A DNA stretch of 64,000 nt, from NCBI RefSeq assembly GCF_046097065.1, contig NZ_CP175563.1, forward strand, positions 1,674,001 through 1,738,000, in the 5' to 3' direction. A program made the position numbers and the translations under genes. Positions 25,108 to 33,900 of this stretch are shown in pieces. The notes under the pieces were generated by a model. The model was not told where the DNA came from and did not search any database. It saw only the letters and a list, made by a program, of their open reading frames with translations. Position 1 is the first letter of the stretch. The number at the start of each line of letters is the position of its first letter. The DNA comes from Syntrophus buswellii. GTDB taxonomy: Bacteria > Desulfobacterota > Syntrophia > Syntrophales > Syntrophaceae.

Positions 25108-25183
25108 GGGTTCTTACCAATTCATACTGATCCATCCTCAGCAACTCCGATTCCTCCTGCTTGAAAGATCTGGAATACAGTAT
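25083..25183 (-). pseudogene. istA: IS21-like istA, first codons only
   Basis: On the minus strand AGGAGG and GAGG precede ATG at about 25133, which opens MDQYELVRT, the usual IstA N-terminus. After about nine codons the frame enters the right end of another IS21-like element. This is the start of the element whose left-end repeats lie at 22879-22938; the two are separated and inverted by the IS701 copies. Confidence 0.6.
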
Positions 25184-26710
25184 CACTACAACGACATATA
25201 ATATTTGACAACAAAAATTAAATGAACAATAATCCTCCTGAAGGATCAATTATCCAGAAGGAGGACAGCATGATCTTTAACAATTTCAGTGAAACAGAGA
25301 TTTTTAGCATACCAAAGTTCGCTGTAGAAAAGACTGACGTTGAAGGGTTCATGGATGAATTGAGAGGATTTCATAGCACCTTTCAGAGTTGCTTTACGCG
25401 TAGCGAAACTCGCGAGAATTTCTTTCATTACATGGTTGGACAATTCAGCGAACTGGACAGGAAATCGATAGAGCCTATTGCATTGACGGTCGAAGGTGGG
25501 ACCGTCCGTTCCATGCAGCGGATGATCAGCGATGCCCAATGGGACGAAGACCTGATCGCGAAGCGTTATCATCAATTGATCGGGGATGATATGGCGCATG
25601 GCGATGGCATTTTGATTTTTGATGAGACATCGTTTGTCAAGAAGGGCAATGATTCCATCGGTGTTTCCCGTCAATACTGCGGCTCTCTGGGAAAAGTGGA
25701 AAACTGCCAGGTCGGAGTTTTTGCAGCCTATGCCTCTCCTCATGGCTATGCCCTTCTGGACAAGCGATTGTTTATTCCGGAGAAGTGGTTTTCCGAACCT
25801 TACAAAGACAGGCGGTCGAAGTGCCGATTGCCCGATAGCGAAACGTTTAAGACCAAGGTGGAACTGGCCATCGAGATGCTTGATCATGTCCAGAAGGAGG
25901 AACTTCTTCCCTTTCGATACGTGGTTGCCGATACGGCCTATGGTAGAAGCATCGAGTTTATCGAGGCCATTGAGAAACATCCGGGAAAGACTTACCTTCT
26001 TGCGGTGCCCTGTGACACGCTTTGTTGGCTCACCTCTCCCGTTACCCACAAGAAGGCCTACACTTACAAAGGAGAGCAGCGCTCTCGGACCGTTCTTTCG
26101 GAAACTGAAAAAGCCCCGGTGACGGTGGAAGCTTTTGCCCGGAATTTGAACAACTACTTCTGGTACAGGAGAATCGTTGCCGAGGGCGCGAAAGGGCCGA
26201 TTGCTTACGAATTTATGAGGAGAAAGATCTTTCTGCACCGAGATGGCCTGCCCTGTAAATCCGTGTGGCTGATTGTCAAAAGAACCCTTGGTGCGGAGCC
26301 CGTTTATTCTTACTTCATCAGCAATGCTCCCAGAAGCACCCGCCTGCCGGTTTTTGTCTGGCTCAGCGGCGTTCGATGGGCGATCGAACAATGTTTTGAA
26401 GAAGCCAAGTCGGAATTGGGGCTTGATCAGTACGAGGTCAGGAAATTCTCCGGATGGCATCATCACATATTGACCTGTATGCTGGCTCACTTTTTTCTCT
26501 GGCACCTCAAGATCAGGTTGGGGAAAAAAAGCACCCTCTGTTACGCTATCGCAGCTTAGGATCTTATTGGAGGTCGTGCTTCCCCTCCGAAAATTTGATG
26601 TTGACAGCGCCATTTCTTTAGTGGCCGGAATACAAAGGCGAAATCATCGTGCCTATTTGTCTCATAGAAAGAAAAAGCAATTCCATTAACTTTCATTTGT
26701 CGTTGTAGGG
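25184..26710 (+). mobile_element. IS701-type insertion sequence, copy 3
   Basis: 1527 bp, same sequence and ends as the others. Flanks are GTAT on the left (25180-25183) and ATAA on the right (26711-26714), mismatched with each other but the reverse complements of the left and right flanks of copy 2. The insertion lies in the T tract of the alpA-like gene's terminator. Confidence 0.92.
25270..26559 (+). CDS. IS701-family DDE transposase (copy 3)
   Basis: Identical to the other two transposases (429 aa from the ATG behind AAGGAGG). Catalytic Asp, Asp and Glu residues are intact. Confidence 0.92.
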   Translation: MIFNNFSETEIFSIPKFAVEKTDVEGFMDELRGFHSTFQSCFTRSETRENFFHYMVGQFSELDRKSIEPIALTVEGGTVRSMQRMISDAQWDEDLIAKRYHQLIGDDMAHGDGILIFDETSFVKKGNDSIGVSRQYCGSLGKVENCQVGVFAAYASPHGYALLDKRLFIPEKWFSEPYKDRRSKCRLPDSETFKTKVELAIEMLDHVQKEELLPFRYVVADTAYGRSIEFIEAIEKHPGKTYLLAVPCDTLCWLTSPVTHKKAYTYKGEQRSRTVLSETEKAPVTVEAFARNLNNYFWYRRIVAEGAKGPIAYEFMRRKIFLHRDGLPCKSVWLIVKRTLGAEPVYSYFISNAPRSTRLPVFVWLSGVRWAIEQCFEEAKSELGLDQYEVRKFSGWHHHILTCMLAHFFLWHLKIRLGKKSTLCYAIAA

Positions 26711-26714
26711 ATAA

Positions 26715-26741
26715 AATGCCCGGACACGTCCGGTCCGGGCA
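26715..26741 (-). terminator. Terminator of the alpA-like gene, cut by IS copy 3
   Basis: TGCCCGGAC (26717-26725) pairs with GTCCGGGCA (26733-26741), loop 7. Read on the minus strand the stem is followed by TTTTAT and then IS copy 3. It starts 11 bases after the alpA-like stop. Confidence 0.65.
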
Positions 26742-26751
26742 AGGGGTGAGG

Positions 26752-26979
26752 CTAGAGATTATGGCGGCTGTTCCGGCCGCCGTTCTCTATGCCTCGCGGC
26801 TTGGGTTTTTGAGCTTTGGCTTTCAGGCCGTCCATCAGAATATCGCGATCAATGAACCATATCCCGCCCAGCTTAAAACTCCCAGGCAATTCGCCTTTAT
26901 TCAGAAGCTTATAAGTTTGTTTCAGGCAGATTCTCAACAACGATGAAACTTCTGACGGACTAAGGAAAGGACTTGCCAT
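26752..26979 (-). CDS. AlpA/excisionase-family DNA-binding protein
   Basis: A 75-residue protein with the winged-helix/MerR-like fold of excisionases: FLSPSEVSSLLRICLKQTYKLLNKGELPGSFKLGGIWFIDRDIL, then a basic tail (KAKAQKPKPRG). Such proteins bind att-site arms and bias the integrase toward excision or control its expression. The start at 26979 follows AGGAG; a TTG at 27015 is a weaker option. Divergent from the integrase, 116 bases apart, with a shared regulatory region. Confidence 0.8.
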   Translation of the reverse strand: MASPFLSPSEVSSLLRICLKQTYKLLNKGELPGSFKLGGIWFIDRDILMDGLKAKAQKPKPRGIENGGRNSRHNL

Positions 26980-27095
26980 CTGGCGCTCCTTTTCCTCACT
27001 CCTCCTAAACTCCAAAATTTAACTCAAAGATCCTTACCTAATTGAGATTTGATTAAAATAACCGTTCTTTTAAAAATTATCAAGGAGGTGATGGC

Positions 27096-28052
27096 GTGGG
27101 CCAATATTCAAGGAAACTAAAACGCGGCGTTCGGTGGTTCTATTCAGGCCAATATTTGGGGCAGAAATATTTTAGCCGGGCGATCTACCTGACAAAACAG
27201 GAGGCGAAGAGGGCGGAGAGGGAAAAAATCGAAGAGCTTGATGAGCTGGCCAGAAATCCGATCAGCGGTATTACTTTGATCGAATTGATGGAAGCACGCC
27301 TTGACTACCTGGAAGCCAAGAAGTCAAAAATGTATTATCGCGACAATAAGCGGTATTTCAAAATCGCTCTTGACTACTGGGGCAGGGATCGGGCAGCAGA
27401 CAGCATAACCAAGAAAGACGTCCATGATCTTTTGTTGGCCGAGGCCAAGAGGCTGAAAGAGAGCAAGCGGCAGAATTATGCCGTAAATGCCTTGCTCCGT
27501 TCTTTAAAGGCATTGTTTAACTATGGGATTAAAATCTATGATTTAAAACAGAATCCTTTTTTAATGGCAGAGCTTCATTCGATCGATGTCAAGCTGAAAA
27601 GAATACCGTCAGAAGCTGAAATTTCGGCCGTCAGGGAGAAAATGACCGATAGCCAAAAATTTCTGTTCGACTTTGTTGACCAGACCGCTTGCCGGGTATC
27701 GGAAAGTTTGAGATTCAGGGCGGAAGATATCGACGGTGAGCTGATAACCCTATGGACCCGGAAAGCGAAGAACAGCAATTTGACACCGAGGCGCATACCG
27801 AAGCCGGAATGCTTAACAAGATATAGAGGAAGGGGAAAGGTCTTTGAATGGACGGATCATCCCGGCTTTTTGGAGAAGTATATAAAGGAAGCAGGGCAGA
27901 AGCCATGGAACTGGCATTGCCTCCGCCATCGCCGGGCTTCAATATGGGCAAACGATGGCATGACGATAATCGAGATAATGAACCGGCTCGGCCATTCAAA
28001 TTTAAGCACATGCCAGAGATATTTGCGCTTGCTGGGATTTACGAAATATTAA
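27096..28052 (+). CDS. Tyrosine-recombinase integrase of the island
   Basis: 318 residues: an N-terminal arm-binding region, a core-binding helical domain (LEAKKSKMYYRDNKRYFKIALDYWG...), and a catalytic domain. Candidate active-site residues are Arg near 200 (TACRVSESLRF), Lys near 222 (TRKAKN), His/Arg near 273/276 (HCLRHRR), His near 299 (LGHSN) and Tyr near 308 (CQRYL): a full R-K-H-R-H-Y set, so it appears functional. The GTG at 27096 follows AAGGAGG. The 3' end lies 85 bases from the tRNA-Lys it uses as target. Confidence 0.92.
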   Translation: MGQYSRKLKRGVRWFYSGQYLGQKYFSRAIYLTKQEAKRAEREKIEELDELARNPISGITLIELMEARLDYLEAKKSKMYYRDNKRYFKIALDYWGRDRAADSITKKDVHDLLLAEAKRLKESKRQNYAVNALLRSLKALFNYGIKIYDLKQNPFLMAELHSIDVKLKRIPSEAEISAVREKMTDSQKFLFDFVDQTACRVSESLRFRAEDIDGELITLWTRKAKNSNLTPRRIPKPECLTRYRGRGKVFEWTDHPGFLEKYIKEAGQKPWNWHCLRHRRASIWANDGMTIIEIMNRLGHSNLSTCQRYLRLLGFTKY

Positions 28053-28097
28053 GCAGGGTAGGGGACTTTAGCCAAATCTTAGCGAAGGACAATAAAA

Positions 28098-28136
28098 AAG
28101 GCACTCAGAAATTGATCTAAGTGCCTTATTTTATTA
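28098..28136. terminator. Bidirectional terminator between integrase and tRNA-Lys
   Basis: AAGGCACT (28098-28105) pairs with AGTGCCTT (28120-28127) around a 14-base loop. On the plus strand ATTTTATTATT follows (integrase end); on the minus strand a TTTTTTATT tract follows (tRNA end). Confidence 0.8.
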
Positions 28137-28137
28137 T

Positions 28138-28213
28138 TGGTGAGCCCTGTCGGGATCGAACCGACAACCTACTGATTAAGAGTCAGTTGCTCTACCAGCT
28201 GAGCTAAGGGCCC
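28138..28213 (-). tRNA. tRNA-Lys (anticodon CUU)
   Basis: Minus-strand GGGCCCTTAGCTCAGCTGG... folds as a standard cloverleaf. The acceptor is GGGCCCT/AGGGCTC with a G.T pair, the D arm carries AGCTCAGCTGGTAGAGC, the anticodon stem-loop is CTGACT-CTT-AATCAG, the T arm is GTCGG-TTCGATC-CCGAC, and CCA is encoded. 76 bases. Its 3' 39 bases were supplied by the island on integration, restoring a complete gene. Confidence 0.96.
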
Positions 28214-28278
28214 ATAATACGAATTGTAACTTAATATTGCGGCATCCGTTCAAGACCGAAGTCGCTTTGAGATGCAGT

Positions 28279-28307
28279 CATATATAGGCATTTTTTTTTG
28301 TTGTCAA
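28279..28307 (-). promoter_or_regulatory. Sigma-70 promoter of tRNA-Lys
   Basis: Minus strand: TTGACA (28302-28307), a 17-base A-rich spacer, TATATG (28279-28284). Transcription would begin near 28272, about 60 bases before the tRNA 5' end. Confidence 0.7.
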
Positions 28308-28400
28308 CTGATTTTAGCAGGAATTGAAGTTGGAGAAAATACTTGATGGCTGTTTTTATAATTGCTAACATGCGACCCCATCAGAAATTAAGGGTGCTTT

Positions 28401-28850
28401 ATGCGGGTTGTCGTTCAGCGAGTCGAGAAGGCCAGCGTGAGAGTAAACCATCGACTTGTTTCTGAAATTTCAAAGGGTCTGCTGTTATTTCTTGGTGTTG
28501 AGAAAGGCGACGGCTATCCCGACGCGAACTACCTTGTGGACAAAGTCATTCATTTGAGGATCTTTGAAGATGATGCAGGCAAGATGAACCGTTCTCTTAT
28601 GGATGTTTCCGGAGAAATGCTCATCGTTTCACAGTTTACGCTCCTGGGAGATTGCCGCAAGGGCAGGAGGCCTGCTTTTACATGTGCTGAGGAACCAGAT
28701 CGTTCAAATATGCTTTATAATTATTTTATCAGTTCAGCCAAGGAGAAGATTCCTGTCGTCAAGTCCGGAATTTTTCAGGCAATGATGAAGGTCGAGCTTA
28801 TTAATGACGGGCCGGTTACACTGCTGCTTGACAGCAAAAAGCTTTTTTAA
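28401..28850 (+). CDS. dtd: D-aminoacyl-tRNA deacylase
   Basis: Removes D-amino acids wrongly attached to tRNA. MRVVVQRVEKASVRV is the standard N-terminus. The active-site motif SQFTLLGDCRKGRRPAF and the cross-subunit Gly-cisPro motif (here NDGPVTLLLDS) are both intact. 149 aa, normal length. TATAAT at 28357-28362 may be its -10. It is followed 15 bases later by a DUF1285-like gene. Confidence 0.96.
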   Translation: MRVVVQRVEKASVRVNHRLVSEISKGLLLFLGVEKGDGYPDANYLVDKVIHLRIFEDDAGKMNRSLMDVSGEMLIVSQFTLLGDCRKGRRPAFTCAEEPDRSNMLYNYFISSAKEKIPVVKSGIFQAMMKVELINDGPVTLLLDSKKLF

Positions 28851-28865
28851 GGCAAGGAGAGGTGC

Positions 28866-29348
28866 ATGACTGAAAATGAAAAATACGAGATTCCCTCCAT
28901 CGACATCCGGATAGATAAAGAAGGTGTCTGGTATTACGAAGGGAATGAAATGTTCCGCAAGGATATTCTTTCCACGTTCTTTGAGGAACTGGAGAGGGAC
29001 TCAACGGGAAGATATGTCATTCGGCACAATGAACAGATCTTTGCCATCACGGTTGAAGATGTCCCCTTTGCGGTCAAGTCCATCGAGCCTTCGCAGGATG
29101 AGCAGGGCAGGGAAGGGCATTTCAATATTCTGCTGACGGATGACAGTGTGGAAACATTGGATCCTGCGACACTGCGGATGGGAGATGACAATGTCCTGTA
29201 CTGCGCTGTAAAAGATAAACGCTTTGAAGCCCGATTTACGAGAAATAGTTATTATCAGTTTGCCGAACACATCCAATATGATTCGGACAAAAATATGTAT
29301 TATATAAAACTCGACGACACCATTTATGAAATTTCACCTAAAGGTTAG
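28866..29348 (+). CDS. DUF1285-like conserved protein
   Basis: A 160-residue soluble protein with the DUF1285 pattern: IPSIDIRIDKEGVWYYEGNEMFRKDILSTFFEELERD, GRYVIRHNEQIFAITVEDVPFAVKSI, and a beta-rich end (YIKLDDTIYEIS). Function unknown. An AAGGAGAGG sequence precedes the ATG. Probably in one transcript with dtd. Confidence 0.75.
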   Translation: MTENEKYEIPSIDIRIDKEGVWYYEGNEMFRKDILSTFFEELERDSTGRYVIRHNEQIFAITVEDVPFAVKSIEPSQDEQGREGHFNILLTDDSVETLDPATLRMGDDNVLYCAVKDKRFEARFTRNSYYQFAEHIQYDSDKNMYYIKLDDTIYEISPKG

Positions 29349-29491
29349 TCAGCATTGGCAATTCCTGCATCTTCCGCCATGACATTTTCAGTTAGATACC
29401 TAGAAAAGAAGTGATGCCCGCGTCCAGGGCTACTGATTTTAAATAGATTTAAACAGGCTATAACCCGCCTTTTTCAATGTGGAGGTTTGAC

Positions 29492-30952
29492 ATGTTGGAT
29501 GAGTACATCAAGGAATCGTTAACGTTTGATGACGTTCTTCTTCAGCCGGCGGAATCGCATATACTCCCCCGGGATGCGAATGTTTCAACATGGCTTACAA
29601 ATCGAATATCCCTGAATATTCCCATTGTGGCAGCCGCAATGGATACCGTCACCGAATCCGCCACGGCCATTTGCCTCGCCCGGGAGGGGGGTGTTGGAAT
29701 CATTCATCGCAATATGAGCATTGAAAGGCAGGTCCTCGAAGTCGACAAGGTTAAAAAATCAGAAAGCGGAATGATCGTGGACCCCATCACGATGGAACCC
29801 GAACAGAAGGTCCGCGAAGCCCTTGATTTAATGCACCGGTACAAAATATCCGGCGTCCCGGTGGTCAAGAATAAGAAGCTCGTAGGCATCCTGACCAACC
29901 GGGATCTTCGTTTTGAAGAAAACCTGGATCAACCGGTTTCTCAGGTCATGACAAAGGATAATCTGATCACCGTATCCGCCAACATCACCCTTGAAGAATC
30001 CAAAAAACTGCTCCACCGGCATCGCATCGAAAAGCTGCTGGTTGTCGATGAATCCTATCATCTCAAGGGCTTGATCACGATCAAGGACATTGAGAAGATC
30101 AGAAAATACCCCAATGCCTGCAAAGATTCCCTGGGGCGGTTGCGGGCCGGGGCCGCGGTGGGAATTCTCGATCGGGAGGCCCGGGTGGATGCACTACTCA
30201 ATGCCGGTGTCGATGTTATCGTCATCGATACGTCTCACGGCCATTCAAAAGGGGTTATTGATGCCGTAAGGGATACGAAGAAGAATTTTCCGAATTGCGA
30301 GCTGGTGGCGGGCAATGTGGCCACAGCCGAAGGAGCCCAGGCGCTGATCGATGCCGGAATCGATGCCGTAAAAGTAGGCGTGGGTCCGGGCTCCATCTGT
30401 ACGACCCGGGTCATCGCAGGTGTCGGAGTCCCGCAGATCACAGCCATAGCCGAGGCTTATAAAATCTGTGCCCGTTATGACATCCCCGTCATTGCCGACG
30501 GCGGAATCAAGTATTCAGGCGATATCGTCAAGGCCCTTGCCGCAGGCGCCCACACGGTCATGATCGGTGGCCTTTTTGCGGGAACCGAAGAAAGCCCGGG
30601 AGAAACCATCCTGTTCCAGGGCCGAAGCTACAAAGTCTACCGCGGCATGGGTTCGCTGGAAGCCATGAAAATGGGAAGCCGTGACCGTTATTATCAGGAC
30701 GACATGGAAAGTCACCTGAAACTCGTTCCCGAAGGCATAGAGGGAAGGGTACCCTTTCGCGGCTCCCTGTCGGCGAGCATTCACCAGCTGAAAGGCGGAC
30801 TTCTCGCCGGCATGGGTTATGTGGGATGTCGTACGATTCAGGAGCTCCGCGAAAAGGCTCGTTTTACGAAAATAACCTCTGCAGGCCTTCGTGAAAGCCA
30901 CGTTCATGACGTGATCATCACCAAGGAAGCCCCCAATTACTGGCTCGATTAA
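29492..30952 (+). CDS. guaB: IMP dehydrogenase
   Basis: Oxidises IMP to XMP, the committed step of GMP synthesis. 486 aa from ATG 29492, which follows GGAGG at six bases; an in-frame upstream start (29477) is less likely. Core barrel with ESLTFDDVLLQPAES, two CBS domains (about residues 90-205, KISGVPVVKNKKLVGILTNRDLR and IEKLLVVDESYHLKGLITIKDI), the catalytic loop GVGPGSICTTRVIAGVG with Cys near 303, and the flap YRGMGSLEAM. dnaE follows 27 bases later. Confidence 0.98.
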   Translation: MLDEYIKESLTFDDVLLQPAESHILPRDANVSTWLTNRISLNIPIVAAAMDTVTESATAICLAREGGVGIIHRNMSIERQVLEVDKVKKSESGMIVDPITMEPEQKVREALDLMHRYKISGVPVVKNKKLVGILTNRDLRFEENLDQPVSQVMTKDNLITVSANITLEESKKLLHRHRIEKLLVVDESYHLKGLITIKDIEKIRKYPNACKDSLGRLRAGAAVGILDREARVDALLNAGVDVIVIDTSHGHSKGVIDAVRDTKKNFPNCELVAGNVATAEGAQALIDAGIDAVKVGVGPGSICTTRVIAGVGVPQITAIAEAYKICARYDIPVIADGGIKYSGDIVKALAAGAHTVMIGGLFAGTEESPGETILFQGRSYKVYRGMGSLEAMKMGSRDRYYQDDMESHLKLVPEGIEGRVPFRGSLSASIHQLKGGLLAGMGYVGCRTIQELREKARFTKITSAGLRESHVHDVIITKEAPNYWLD

Positions 30953-30979
30953 AGGTATTTCAAAAAGCGTATATCCATC

Positions 30980-33900
30980 ATGTCCATTGATCAGTTTGTA
31001 CACCTTCATGTCCATACCCAGTACAGTCTTCTGGATGGCACCATCCGGATACGTGACCTGATTGCCAAGGCAAAGGAATTCGGCATGCCGGCTGTTGCCA
31101 TGACAGACCACGGCAACATGTTCGGAACCATCGATTTCTACCAGACGGCCATGAAAGAGGGAATTAAGCCCATCATCGGCTGTGAACTGTATGTGGCCCC
31201 GAGCACGCGTTTCGACAAAACGGGCGGCGGAATCAGCGACATCTCCAGGCATCTCCTGGTTCTGGCCAAGGACGAACAGGGTTATGCCAATCTCATGAAG
31301 CTGTCCTCGTTGGGATACCTGGAAGGATTTTACTATCGGCCGCGGATTGATAAAGACATTTTACAGAAATATCACGAGGGTCTCATCGGGTTAAGCGCCT
31401 GTCTCCACGGAGAGATTGCTGATCTGATCTTAAAAAATCAGATGAACAACGCCATGCAATCAGCCGAGATCTATAGGAATATCTTCGGAGATGGAAACTT
31501 CTATCTCGAGATTATGGAGAACGGCTTGCCTGAACAGAAAAAGGCAAACGAGGGTCTTCTGGAGATTTCCAGACAGCTTTCGATCCCCTTGGTCGCAACA
31601 AACGACTGCCATTACCTGAATCGCGAGGATGCCGAATCCCATGAAGTCCTGTTGTGCATCCAGACAGGCAAAACGCTTGATGATAAAGACCGGATGCGAT
31701 TTTCCACCGATGCCTTCTATTTCCGGTCTCCCGGTGAGATGAAGCAATTGTTTAACTATTGCCCTGAGGCGATTGATAATACGATAGATATCGCAAATGA
31801 ATGCAATCTGTCTTTCCAATTTGGTCAGTTTTACCTGCCCAAATTCGAGATCCGCAGCGATGAAACACTGGAAGATCGCTTGGAGAGCGTTGCCATCCAG
31901 GGGCTTGCGGAGCGTATGCCCCTCATCATCAAAGAGCAGGGAAAGGACGTTCAGGAGATTTACGAAAAACGGCTTGCCGAGGAGCTGAAAATCATTAAAT
32001 CCATGGGATTTGCCGGCTACTTCCTGATCGTTTCCGATTTTGTGGCCTACGCCAAGAAAAAGAACATCCCTGTCGGACCGGGGCGCGGTTCCGCCGCCGG
32101 CAGCTTGGTTGCCTTTGCCCTGACCATCACGGACATCGATCCGATCCGGTATGACCTCTTTTTTGAACGATTTCTCAATCCGGATCGAATCAGTATGCCC
32201 GATATCGACATCGATTTCTGCCCCGAAGGCCGAAACGAGATTATCCGCTATGTGACCGAAAAATACGGTGAGGATAAGGTTTCCCAGATCATCACCTTCG
32301 GTAAGATGCAGGCCAGGGCTGTGATCCGTGATGTCGGAAGAGCACTGAACATACCCTACGGCGAAGTTGACGCCATCGCGAAGCTGGTTCCCAACATCCT
32401 GAACATCTCGCTCGCGGATGCCATGAACATGGAGCCGCGACTCCAGGAAGTCTCGAAACGGGACGAAAAGATCCGCCGGTTGCTCACCCTTTCCAGATCG
32501 CTTGAGGGATTGAATCGACATGCCTCCGTGCATGCCGCTGGAGTCGTGATCTCGGACGTGCCTCTCGTAGAGAGAGTGCCACTGTACAAGAGCCCAAAGG
32601 ATGATGTTACGACCCAGTTTTCCATGAACGACCTTTCCACGGCGGGCTTGACCAAGTTTGATTTTCTCGGGCTGAAAACACTGACCGTCATCAAGAACGC
32701 CCTTGAATTCATCAACAACGGCCGAGATGTCCCTCTGGATCTGAAAAGTATCCCCTTGAACGATGAGGGGACCTACAAGCTTCTCAGCAAGGGCGAAACG
32801 GACGGAGTCTTTCAGCTTGAAAGCGAAGGGATGAAGGACATCCTCGTGCGCATGAAGCCGGACTGTATCGAAGACCTCATCGCCCTTATCGCCCTCTATC
32901 GCCCCGGACCAATGAAAATGGTTCCGGAATTCATCGATCGAAAACAGGGGAAGACCCCGATCGTATACGAAGTTCAGCAGCTTGCTAAGATTTTGAAGGA
33001 AACCTATGGCGTGATCCTCTATCAGGAGCAGGTCATGCAGATTGCCAGCGTCATCGGTCAATATTCCATGTCTGAAGCGGATACGCTTCGGAAGGTGATG
33101 AGTAAAAAAGACACCGCGAAAATGGAAAAAGAAAGGCCGAAGTTTCTCGAAGGCGCAAAAAAGAACGGCATTCCGGAACAGAAGGCCGCAAAAATCTGGG
33201 AGCAGATGGAAACCTTCGCTGAGTACGGTTTCAACAAGTCGCACAGTACCGCATACGCGATGATTACCTACCAGACGGCCTATCTCAAAGCGCATTATCC
33301 AGTGGAGTTTATGGCCGCCCTGCTGACCAGTGAAAAAGACAACAGGGACAAGATCATCAAATACATCCATGTCTGCAAGGAAATGGGGATACCGATTCTT
33401 CCCCCGGACATCAATGAATCCCTCCGCGATTTCAGCGTAGCCGGAGACACGATTCGATTCGGTCTGGCCGCCATAAAAAATGTCGGGGTAGGGGCCATCG
33501 AAGCCATGATATCGGCCCGGCAGGAGGGGGGGCCTTTCTTCTCCCTTGAGGATTTCTGCAACCGGGCCGACCTCAGGAAGATCAACAAAAGGGTCCTTGA
33601 AAGTCTGATCAAATGCGGCGCCTTTGACTCGACGGGACAAACGCGCCGGCAGCTCCTATCGGACTTCGAAACGATCATCGAACGGTCGCAGAAGCGTCTT
33701 CGGGATAAGGCAAGCAGGCAGACCAGTTTCTTTGATGACCTTGAAGATCAGGGAGGGGTTGAACAGGATACTTCCCGAAAATCGGCCCGTTCAGATATTG
33801 CGGAATGGGATCCCAAAGAGCTGCTGGCCTATGAAAAGGAATTTCTTGGATTTTATATTACCGGCCATCCCCTTGAAGGTTTTGCATCGAAAATCAGCAT

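Larger units (their letters stand above)
19218..28175. mobile_element. Integrative element (about 9 kb) in tRNA-Lys(CUU)
   Basis: Bounded by a 39-bp direct repeat with one mismatch, which is the tRNA-Lys 3' end: 19218-19256 (displaced copy) and 28137-28175 (within the intact tRNA). A tyrosine integrase lies 85 bases from the intact tRNA, with a divergent AlpA/excisionase-like gene, the usual end-module of tRNA-integrating islands. Contents in order: IS701-type copy 1, two cargo genes, IS1634-like stump, tRNA-Lys(UUU) fragment, IS21-like left end, IS copy 2, istB remnant, IS copy 3, alpA-like gene, integrase. About half of its length is the three IS copies. Confidence 0.85.

Noticed and set aside
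22966..26710. Composite transposon formed by IS copies 2 and 3
   Set aside because: The DNA between them is only an IS21 fragment without cargo, and the flanking tetramers show two separate insertions rather than one outer target duplication.
31460..33640. 726-codon frame antisense to dnaE
   Set aside because: Lies wholly inside a certain dnaE; its composition (His, Phe and Arg rich) is that of an antisense shadow.
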